Source: Thermacetogenium sp. UBA5472
GTDB taxonomy: Bacteria > Bacillota > DSM-12270 > Thermacetogeniales > Thermacetogeniaceae
Length of the DNA: 20,051 bases
Direction: 5' to 3'
NCBI GenBank assembly: GCA_002426495.1
Contig: DIQC01000084.1
Coordinates: forward strand, 1 to 20,051
Position numbers and translations under genes: made by a program. A model generated the notes under the pieces. It saw only the letters and a program-made list of their open reading frames with translations. It ran no database searches and had not been told where the DNA came from. Below are positions 14,277 to 20,051 of the stretch, piece by piece (positions within the stretch are counted from its first letter, which is position 1; every line of letters starts with the position of its first letter).

Positions 14277-16142
14277 CTAATCAAACTTTCTATCATATAG
14301 TAACGCTGCAATCAATACTACAAATATCGATCCTGCATTATGAACCAATGCACCTGTTGTAGGGGTCAACCATCCCCTAAAGGACATTAAAATTGCCACG
14401 AAATTTATAAATAGGGACAGGGAGATACTGAATTTTATGGTGCGCACTGTCGCATTAGAAAGCCGTTTCAGATACGGTATTTTGGAGATATCATCGCTCA
14501 TAAGGGCAATTTCTGCGGCCTCCACAGCAATATCGCTGCCCATGGCTCCCATCGCTACACCTACAGACGCCGTCTTGAGGGCAGGAGCGTCATTCACGCC
14601 GTCTCCTATCATACAGACAGACTCACCATCCTGTTGCAATTGTACAATGTTCTGCACCTTCTCCTCTGGCAGTAATTCTGCCCGCACAGAGGTAATGCCT
14701 ACTTGTTTTGCAAAATAATCAGCCGTTCTACGGTTGTCACCGGTAAGCAGCACAGTCTGTGTACCCATCTCATTTAATTCAGCGACCATCTCATTCGCCG
14801 TAGAGCGTAGCACATCAGAGAGACCAACCACACCCACGCAAAGCCCGTCCGCAGCTGCCAGAATCGAAGCTTTACCTTGATTGCGCAAAGTATCCAGAGT
14901 ATCACTAACCTGTTGCGGGATATCAATTCCATTTTCTTTTAAATATTTCTCACTGCCGCAGAACAAATTTCGGTCAGAGACATCAGCATAAATTCCTTTA
15001 CCTGCTTCCATACGGAATCTTTCGGCATCTTTCAAAACAAGGTTTTTTCCCTTGGCATGTGCGACAATTGCTTTTCCTAAAGGGTGTTCGCTGCGGGATT
15101 CCGCCGAAGCTACCAAAGCAAGTAGCTCATTTTCATCCAGTTCTTTCGAGAAAGAGATCGTGTCACTAACCTCAAGTTCTCCAAACGTAAGGGTCCCGGT
15201 CTTATCAAAGGCTATGGTATCCACCTTGCCCATCTTTTCGAGAGCTTCGCCGGATTTGATGACGACACCATGTTTAGTAGCCTGCCCAATAGCGGCCATA
15301 ATAGCGGTAGGAGTAGCCAGAACCAAAGCACAAGGGCAAAACACTACCAGTACGGTAACGCCACGAACTATGTCCTGCGTAACGAAATACGTTACAATAG
15401 CAATTAATAATGCTACCGGCACAAGCCAAGTTGCCCATTTATCTGCTATACGTTGTATTGGCGCTTGCTTGTTTTCTGCATCCCGAACCATACGAATCAG
15501 CTTTTGTAATGAGCTGTCCTCACCAACATTTGTTGCTTCCATGTCGATTGCTCCAAAACGGTTGATGGTCCCACAAAAAACACTGTCACCGACTTCCTTG
15601 TCCACAGGCAGTGACTCACCAGTCATGATAGCCTGGTCGACCGATGTATCTCCACTGATGATTTTCCCATCAACAGGAATGGTTTCTCCGGGAAGAACTC
15701 GCAAAATATAACCCACTTTGATTTCTTCTGCGTTTATCATTTCTTCATTTCCGTTATTAATTCTGCGTCCTTGCTGCGGAGCAAGGCTGATCAGCTCCTT
15801 AAGACCCTTTTTGGAGCGTTCAGCTGTTTTTTCCTCCAGAATCGCACCAATCGCCATAATAAAGGCAACTTCACCGGCTGCAAAAAGATCTCCAATGGCG
15901 ATGGCTGCAATCATGGCTATGGAAATTAAGAGTGCAGAAGATATCTTGCTCATTCCTTTGTTATTGATAATTCTCCATATTGCCAGATATAGAAGAGGAA
16001 TCCCACAGATGATAACTGAAACCCAAGCCGGGTCAACGGGAACTTCTATTTTCATTAACATAAGAATTAGGCTTGCGACCAGAAACACGCCACCAACGAT
16101 CGTCATAGGTACCCCGGCTAAAAAATCATTTAATCTTTTCAT
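14277..16142 (-). CDS. Heavy-metal-transporting P1B-type ATPase without an N-terminal metal-binding domain
   Basis: The enzyme uses ATP to export a transition metal across the cytoplasmic membrane. The 621 residues show the actuator motif TGESLPVDKEVGD, the CPC metal motif in a helix at 269-271 (FCPCALVLATPTA), DKTGTLT with the phosphorylated Asp313, the SEHPLGKA nucleotide site and GDGVNDAPAL near 510. There is no CxxC HMA domain at the N-terminus. The last helix reads ALVHNAGSIFVVLIAALL, not the Asp-bearing helix of classic Zn/Cd pumps, so the metal is uncertain. I start at ATG 16142, which has GGGAGGGG 8 bases upstream. The TTG at 16163 lies before that site. It is divergent from a TetR regulator that probably represses it. 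Confidence 0.9.
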   Translation of the reverse strand: MKRLNDFLAGVPMTIVGGVFLVASLILMLMKIEVPVDPAWVSVIICGIPLLYLAIWRIINNKGMSKISSALLISIAMIAAIAIGDLFAAGEVAFIMAIGAILEEKTAERSKKGLKELISLAPQQGRRINNGNEEMINAEEIKVGYILRVLPGETIPVDGKIISGDTSVDQAIMTGESLPVDKEVGDSVFCGTINRFGAIDMEATNVGEDSSLQKLIRMVRDAENKQAPIQRIADKWATWLVPVALLIAIVTYFVTQDIVRGVTVLVVFCPCALVLATPTAIMAAIGQATKHGVVIKSGEALEKMGKVDTIAFDKTGTLTFGELEVSDTISFSKELDENELLALVASAESRSEHPLGKAIVAHAKGKNLVLKDAERFRMEAGKGIYADVSDRNLFCGSEKYLKENGIDIPQQVSDTLDTLRNQGKASILAAADGLCVGVVGLSDVLRSTANEMVAELNEMGTQTVLLTGDNRRTADYFAKQVGITSVRAELLPEEKVQNIVQLQQDGESVCMIGDGVNDAPALKTASVGVAMGAMGSDIAVEAAEIALMSDDISKIPYLKRLSNATVRTIKFSISLSLFINFVAILMSFRGWLTPTTGALVHNAGSIFVVLIAALLYDRKFD

Positions 16143-16189
16143 TATATAACCCCTCCCTTGCAACGTTGATTAAGTAATAGTACAATTTA

Positions 16190-16281
16190 TATGTTACTGA
16201 ACATAATGTTCGTCATTATTGTATGGCTATTCGAATTGATATTCAATAATCAAAATGGCCACTTTGTATGTTACTGAACAT
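16190..16281. promoter_or_regulatory. Pair of identical candidate TetR operators
   Basis: TATGTTACTGAACAT occurs exactly at 16190-16204 and again at 16267-16281. Its core TGTT-ACTG-AACA is an inverted repeat. The first copy also overlaps the palindrome GAACATAATGTTC (16199-16211). One copy lies near each divergent start, which suits a TetR dimer controlling both genes. Binding is inferred. Confidence 0.6.
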
Positions 16282-16310
16282 TTAATTGTATTTGTACGGG
16301 GGGAATTGCA

Positions 16311-16859
16311 ATGGATAGAAGGCAACAGAAAACAAGAGACGCTATTTTCAAGGCATTCAGTACACTTCTTGAAACAAAGCGGTATGGCAATATAACGGTA
16401 CAGGAAATAATTGATGAGGCGAACATTGGCCGAAGCACTTTTTATGCGCATTTTGATACAAAAGACGAGTTACTTAGGACTATGTGTACCGATATCTTCA
16501 GTCATGTATTTTCAGATGAGCTCATGTCAGAAAAAACCCATGATTTTTCAGGCAATAACAATGGGCTTGAAACAAAGCTAACACATATTCTTTATCATTT
16601 GAAGGACAGCGAAAAAAACATAGTGGGTATTTTATCTTGCGATAGCGGGGAACTCTTTATGAAGTATTTTAAAGGATACCTTACAGAGATGTTCTCCAAA
16701 TATTTAAATGAGACAAAAGTGAATGCCCCTGCTGATTTCGTGTTAAATCATCTAGTAGGTAGCTTTGCCGAAACAGTAAGATGGTGGATTGATAACAGAA
16801 TGAAATACACACCTGAAGAGACCATCAGGTATTATATAGAGGTTACCCATATCGCCTAA
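16311..16859 (+). CDS. TetR/AcrR-family transcription regulator
   Basis: The 182-residue protein has the family's N-terminal DNA-binding domain: RDAIFKAFSTLLETKRYGNI, then ITVQEIIDEANIGRSTFYAH with FDTKDELL. The C-terminal part is helical and ligand-binding, ending FAETVRWWIDNRMKYTPEET as in the TetR_C branch common in Clostridia. ATG at 16311 follows GGGGGGAA by 7 bases. It is divergent from the metal ATPase across a 168-base gap holding two identical operators. It is most simply a metal- or stress-relieved repressor of the pump and of itself, but no metal-binding cysteine cluster is visible, so the inducer is unknown. Confidence 0.88.
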   Translation: MDRRQQKTRDAIFKAFSTLLETKRYGNITVQEIIDEANIGRSTFYAHFDTKDELLRTMCTDIFSHVFSDELMSEKTHDFSGNNNGLETKLTHILYHLKDSEKNIVGILSCDSGELFMKYFKGYLTEMFSKYLNETKVNAPADFVLNHLVGSFAETVRWWIDNRMKYTPEETIRYYIEVTHIA

Positions 16860-16880
16860 ACGGGGGGTTTTTGTTTTTTC

Positions 16881-16910
16881 CAACGACTAACTACCAACCA
16901 CTAATCACTA
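16881..16910 (-). repeat. Inverted copy of the GGTTAGTGGTTGG-type repeat
   Basis: Read on the minus strand this gives TAGTGATTAGTGGTTGGTAG followed by TTAGTCGTTG. It matches the mfd-end repeat (3557-3580) at 21 of 24 positions. It follows the TetR gene closely and precedes the LCP gene. It marks the right edge of the accessory region that starts at the SpoIID-like gene. Confidence 0.5.
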
Positions 16911-16989
16911 ATTTCAGGCAGGGATTGGGTAGACCGATGAAGAAAACAAATGTCGAATAGTTTGGAGAAAGGAAAGGGTAGGGGGAAAA

Positions 16990-17952
16990 TTGGATAAAAG
17001 AGATATGGAAGAGACCAAGGAATGGAAGGCTGTCAACGTTTTGCGGCCGGAACCCGGAGCAAAAGAGCGGCCCACCTCCCGTCGCCGCCGCCCAGGTTGT
17101 GGATGTGGATGTGGGTGTGCAACGGTATTATTGCTATTATTGATCTTTATTGTTGCGGGGGGTTGGTATTTAGGGCAGGATATTCTTCCCGGAGATACTG
17201 ATAGTGATTCTGTAAGGACGGAAGGGATACTTCTGTTGGGAATTGACAGGGAGTCAAGTGATCAGCCAGGGCGTTCGGATACGATTGTTTTGGCTTTCTT
17301 GAACCCTGAGGGAAAAAAAGTCAGTTTGCTGTCCATACCGAGGGATACCTATACAGATGTGCCTGCACGGGGCAAAAAGGACAAGGTCAATCATGCTTAT
17401 GCCGCAGGGGGAGCGGAGGCAACTATGGAGGCAGTGGGCCTTTTATTGAACCGGGATATTAAGCACTATGTGGCTACTGACTTTCAGGGATTTGTCAGTA
17501 TCATTGATACCCTGGGAGGGATCAATGTGTCGGTGGATGAGGAGACCAGCGCGGGGATAGATATTCCGCCGGGGATGCAGCGTCTGCGAGGGGAAGAGGC
17601 CTTGAGGTATGTCCGCTACCGGGGTTACGCCAATGCAGATATCGGACGCATTGAACGCCAGCAGATCTTTTTAAAGGCAGTGGCTGATGAAGCTTTGCAG
17701 CCTGGTAATATATTGAAAGCGCCTTCACTGGCGGGGGAACTGGGTTCAGCTGTCGAGACAAATATGAATATGGCGCAGTTGCTCAGAATGGCAAATAGCT
17801 TCAAATCCTTGAGTGGCTCAGAGATGGACAGTTATATCTTGCCAGGTCGGCCTCAGTACATAGATGGTATCAGCTATTGGGTGCCGGACACCGACCAGAT
17901 CGAGCCGCTGATGAAGGCATTGGAGGAGGGCACAACTTCACCTGAACAATAG
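16990..17952 (+). CDS. LytR-CpsA-Psr (LCP) family wall-polymer ligase
   Basis: LCP enzymes move undecaprenyl-linked teichoic-acid or polysaccharide chains onto peptidoglycan outside the membrane. The 320 residues have a short basic cytoplasmic N-terminus, one membrane helix (ATVLLLLLIFIVAGGWYL) and an external LCP domain with GILLLGID, RSDTIVLAF, LLSIPRDTYTDVP, VNHAYAAGG, GGINVSVD, LRGEEALRYVRYR and DIGRIERQQ, including the conserved Arg and Asp residues. An unusual Gly-Cys run (PGCGCGCGCA) sits just before the helix. The start is TTG at 16990, preceded by GGTAGGGGGAAAA. A strong nested hairpin follows the gene. Confidence 0.92.
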   Translation: MDKRDMEETKEWKAVNVLRPEPGAKERPTSRRRRPGCGCGCGCATVLLLLLIFIVAGGWYLGQDILPGDTDSDSVRTEGILLLGIDRESSDQPGRSDTIVLAFLNPEGKKVSLLSIPRDTYTDVPARGKKDKVNHAYAAGGAEATMEAVGLLLNRDIKHYVATDFQGFVSIIDTLGGINVSVDEETSAGIDIPPGMQRLRGEEALRYVRYRGYANADIGRIERQQIFLKAVADEALQPGNILKAPSLAGELGSAVETNMNMAQLLRMANSFKSLSGSEMDSYILPGRPQYIDGISYWVPDTDQIEPLMKALEEGTTSPEQ

Positions 17953-17965
17953 GAAAATCCGTAGG

Positions 17966-18048
17966 GGATCCCGGATGAGATTCCGGTTCAAAGCGAGAGC
18001 AGGCGCAGCGGTTTTTGCTGCGTCAGCTTTGAAAGTGGGCCGGGTTCC
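17966..18048 (+). other. Nested rod-like hairpin between the LCP gene and the SCIFF gene
   Basis: Three stems nest in register. GGATCCCGG (17966-17974) pairs with CCGGGTTCC (18040-18048) with one T-T mismatch. TTCAAAGC (17987-17994) pairs perfectly with GCTTTGAA (18026-18033). GGCGCAGC (18002-18009) pairs with GCTGCGTC (18017-18024) with one G-T pair. Asymmetric internal loops separate the stems. It ends one base before the -35 box of the SCIFF promoter and has no long T-tract. It could be the 3' end of the LCP mRNA, a bidirectional terminator or a small structured RNA. I do not recognise a known riboswitch. Confidence 0.5.
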
Positions 18049-18076
18049 TTTACACTATTACCAGAAAGGGTATAAA
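18049..18076 (+). promoter_or_regulatory. Candidate sigma-A promoter for the SCIFF operon
   Basis: TTTACA at 18049-18054, a 16-base spacer and TATAAA at 18071-18076 are close to TTGACA and TATAAT. Initiation would be near 18083, leaving a leader of about 50 bases. Confidence 0.5.
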
Positions 18077-18085
18077 ATAAAAAAG

Positions 18086-18117
18086 CATGCATAAGAAATT
18101 ACATGTATAAGAAATTA
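18086..18117 (+). repeat. 16-bp tandem duplication in the SCIFF leader
   Basis: CATGCATAAGAAATTA (18086-18101) is followed directly by CATGTATAAGAAATTA (18102-18117), differing at one base. The second copy contains an ATG at 18103 that is in frame with SCIFF but has no ribosome site, so the duplication has created a false upstream start. Confidence 0.8.
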
Positions 18118-18132
18118 GGGGAGGTTGGAGAA

Positions 18133-18288
18133 ATGAAAGAACGGAAGCATGTAAGGATCGTGGTCAAAGGGACATTGAGGAAACCGCGGTTGGAAAAAGG
18201 CTGCGGAGAATGCCAGGTATCCTGCCAGTCTGCCTGTAAAACTTCCTGTACTGTGGGGAATCAAGCTTGCGCTATTCAGAAGAATTAG
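18133..18288 (+). CDS. scfA: SCIFF ribosomal peptide precursor (six cysteines in forty-five residues)
   Basis: SCIFF is a near-universal clostridial RiPP precursor whose cysteines are crosslinked as thioethers by a radical-SAM enzyme. Its biological role is not settled. The 51-residue product has a basic leader (MKERKHVRIVVKGTLRKPRL) and the core GCGECQVSCQSACKTSCTVG followed by NQAC, exactly six cysteines. The CQSACKTSCTVGNQ stretch is the family hallmark. I chose ATG at 18133 because GGGGAGG and TTGGAGA precede it. The upstream ATG at 18103 has no ribosome site. The maturase gene overlaps its 3' end by 22 bases, implying coupled translation. Confidence 0.95.
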   Translation: MKERKHVRIVVKGTLRKPRLEKGCGECQVSCQSACKTSCTVGNQACAIQKN

Positions 18289-19676
18289 CAGATTTAAGCT
18301 CACGAGTTCACCTCTTCGTGGCTGATGGTCTTCATTTAGCCTTTGATGTCAACAGCGGTTCCCTTTATGACTTGGATGAGGTGGCTTGGGAACTGGTCCT
18401 GTATTACCTGGAATGTGGTGACTGGGAAGAGGCCAGCTTAAATACAGCCCGCAGATTCGGTGCCAGGGAAGCTGCTGATGCACTTGCAGAGCTGCAGAAA
18501 CTGGCCGCAGCAGGGCTTTTCTTTTCTCCGGGTGAGGAGTGGCCGCACTACGCACCGGGGAAGGAACTGGGGCTCAAAGCCCTTTGCCTGAATATTGCCC
18601 ACGAATGTAACCTGGCCTGCAAGTACTGCTTTGTGCCGGAAAATGTGCGCGCCCAAGAAACAATCATGTCCGAGGAAACTATTAAGGCTGCCCTGGATTT
18701 GCTCCTGCACGAAACGCCATATCAAAACCTGACTGTGGATTTCTTTGGGGGAGAGCCCCTGCTCAATTTTGAGGGGGTCAAGTTTGCAGTAGAATATGCT
18801 TTGCGTGAGGGCGCAAATAAAAAGTGGAAATTCACTGTGACCACCAATACCCTTTTGCTTGGGGAAGAGGAGCTTTCTTTTTTCAAAGAGCATGATTTTA
18901 GTTATGTATTGAGCTGTGATGGAAGGCCGTGGGTGCATGATGCCTACCGGGTGACCCCTGGCGGGTGCGGCACTTCTCAAATCGTTGCTGACCGCTTACG
19001 GGATTTCATTAATGCCGGTGCAGCCCCTGAATATTATGTCAGAGGCACTTTCACAAGGAACAATCTGGATTTTACCAAGGATGTTCTATATCTAGCTGAC
19101 CTGGGAGCAGAAAGCATCTCTTTAGAGCCGGTTGTAGCGTCTCCCGGTGTGCCGTATGCCTTGCGGGAGGAAGATCTGCCGGAGCTGCAGGCCGAATACT
19201 ACCGACTGGCCCGAGTGTTGCGTCAGCAGGAACGCAAGGGTAAGGGTATTGCTTTTTATCATTATGATTTAGACCTTTCAGGTGGTCCTTGTGTTGCCAA
19301 ACGCCTCACTGGCTGTGGCGCCGGTTACCAGTATCTGACGGTTACCCCTGCCGGAGAGATATATCCCTGCCATCAGCTGGTAGGGCATCAGGAATACCTG
19401 ATGGGTCATGTTGATAGGGGGATAACCGCTCCCCAGCTGCAGGAAAAATTGCAGAAGGCGCATATCTTCAGAAAGAAAGAGTGTACTTATTGCTGGGCTC
19501 GCTTTCTGTGTGGAGGGGGATGTCACGCCCAGGCTGTTTTAAATGGAGGGGATCTCCTACATCCTTATCCGCCTTCCTGTGATATAATGCGGGCACGCCT
19601 GCAGGGGGCATTATATTATCAAGCCCTCCAAAATAATATTGTCGAAGAAGGAGACAGGCAGAGGCTATCCATATAG
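18267..19676 (+). CDS. scfB: SCIFF maturase, radical-SAM/SPASM thioether synthase
   Basis: This enzyme uses S-adenosylmethionine and a 4Fe-4S cluster to form thioether bonds from SCIFF cysteines to alpha-carbons of partner residues. The 469 residues begin with a peptide-recognition-like region (RVHLFVADGLHLAFDVNSGS). The radical-SAM core follows, with C114, C118 and C121 in ECNLACKYCF and the GGEPLL motif. The C-terminal SPASM region has many cysteines for auxiliary clusters: GPCVAKRLTGCGAGYQYLTV, PAGEIYPCHQ, and CTYCWARFLCGGGCHAQAV then PSCDIM. The start is TTG at 18267, inside the SCIFF gene, with TGGGGAA upstream. It resembles CteB of Clostridium thermocellum in layout. Confidence 0.95.
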   Translation: MRYSEELADLSSRVHLFVADGLHLAFDVNSGSLYDLDEVAWELVLYYLECGDWEEASLNTARRFGAREAADALAELQKLAAAGLFFSPGEEWPHYAPGKELGLKALCLNIAHECNLACKYCFVPENVRAQETIMSEETIKAALDLLLHETPYQNLTVDFFGGEPLLNFEGVKFAVEYALREGANKKWKFTVTTNTLLLGEEELSFFKEHDFSYVLSCDGRPWVHDAYRVTPGGCGTSQIVADRLRDFINAGAAPEYYVRGTFTRNNLDFTKDVLYLADLGAESISLEPVVASPGVPYALREEDLPELQAEYYRLARVLRQQERKGKGIAFYHYDLDLSGGPCVAKRLTGCGAGYQYLTVTPAGEIYPCHQLVGHQEYLMGHVDRGITAPQLQEKLQKAHIFRKKECTYCWARFLCGGGCHAQAVLNGGDLLHPYPPSCDIMRARLQGALYYQALQNNIVEEGDRQRLSI

Positions 19677-19892
19677 AATAATAGGTGAACATAAGCATAT
19701 TTTGCCAGTTCATTTACCTCAATGTAAAAGAAGGATTTTTTATGTTGATGTAGAATAAATTCTATGTTTGTTTTGTTTTTATATTTTTGTTGAGTGAAAA
19801 GCCGGGTTAGGCCGCGCCTTTGTATTTCCCGTTCCAGGGTCTTAAGTTGCATTAGTTATGGCGTAATTTTGCTCACAGCTAGGAGAGGAAAT
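19677..19892. other. Spacer after the SCIFF maturase
   Basis: No gene is visible. TAGAATAAATTCTA at 19751-19764 is a perfect palindrome followed by TGTTTGTTTTGTTTTTAT, which may be a weak intrinsic terminator for the SCIFF operon. I see no convincing promoter for the next gene. Confidence 0.35.
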
Positions 19893-20051
19893 ATGGAACC
19901 GCAGTATCAGGATAAGGACAATAAGCCGTTATATTCTTCAGAGCAACATTTTGAAAAAGAAAAGAGAAGTGCTTTTCATAGGATAGGGCAGTGGTGTCAA
20001 GAGCGCCTGGACTGGGTAAAGGGAGATCTTAGGCACAGCGGAACCGCTCTC
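19893..20051 (+). CDS. Start of an unidentified gene, cut by the window edge
   Basis: ATG at 19893 follows AGGAGAGGAAAT by a good distance, and the frame stays open for 53 codons to the end of the window. The visible part is hydrophilic and charged (MEPQYQDKDNKPLYSSEQHF, then EKEKRSAFHRIGQWCQERLD and WVKGDL). There is no signal peptide or membrane helix in the part seen. I do not recognise the family. In some Clostridia secD/secF or small membrane proteins follow SCIFF, but nothing here shows that. Confidence 0.6.
   Translation, partial: MEPQYQDKDNKPLYSSEQHFEKEKRSAFHRIGQWCQERLDWVKGDLRHSGTAL

Noticed and set aside
16143..16163. TTG start at 16163 for the metal ATPase
   Set aside because: It precedes and includes the GGGAGGGG ribosome site of the ATG at 16142, so the extra seven residues are not translated.
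17981..17998. tRNA T-loop-like GGTTCAAA
   Set aside because: No acceptor, D or anticodon arms fit around it. The bases instead belong to the nested rod hairpin.
1..20051. CRISPR array or anti-phage system
   Set aside because: No regularly spaced repeats and no Cas, restriction, toxin-antitoxin or known defence domain was seen. The exported pair at 12052-13647 is only a speculative candidate for antagonism.

Overview
The window reads as chromosome of an endospore-forming, anaerobic Gram-positive bacterium of the class Clostridia. The style is that of Peptococcaceae-like relatives of Desulfitobacterium, Dehalobacterium or Desulfotomaculum; this placement is an inference. The grounds are the Firmicutes gene order mfd, foldase, spoVT, spoVB, mazG, hup, rqcP, strong GGAGG ribosome sites, frequent TTG starts, and the clostridial SCIFF peptide with its radical-SAM maturase. 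I see no rRNA, tRNA or CRISPR array.

Bases 1-8803 are a conserved housekeeping and sporulation block, all on the plus strand. It holds the tail of an unidentified membrane protein, mfd (transcription-coupled repair), a membrane-anchored parvulin foldase, spoVT (late forespore regulator, with a good sigma-G-like promoter), spoVB (MurJ/MOP-type flippase), mazG, the DNA-binding protein HU and the ribosome quality-control factor rqcP. The yabP, yabQ and divIC genes that often follow rqcP are absent.

Bases 8804-13975 are the most unusual part. A SpoIID/LytB-domain lipoprotein gene has its ribosome site inside a perfect 13-bp inverted repeat, with a sporulation-type promoter starting in the loop. 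Its last 282 bp are repeated about 4.1 kb downstream with only four differences, all silent in the shared reading frame. Between the copies lies a probable acquired island: two minus-strand gene remnants, a regulator joining an AcoR-like GAF domain to a LuxR DNA-binding domain, a leader with a second hairpin that covers a ribosome site, a small uncertain ORF, an AT-rich secreted beta-strand-rich protein and an AT-rich lipoprotein. No integrase or transposase is visible in it.

Bases 13976-16860 hold a short degraded stretch, then a heavy-metal P-type ATPase divergent from a TetR regulator, with two identical 15-bp candidate operators between them.

Bases 16881-20051 return to chromosomal-style genes: a LytR-CpsA-Psr wall-polymer ligase, a nested rod-like hairpin, the SCIFF precursor and its overlapping radical-SAM/SPASM maturase, and the start of an unidentified gene cut by the window edge. 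A REP-like element at the mfd stop codon and a related inverted copy beside the LCP gene suggest a dispersed repeat family.
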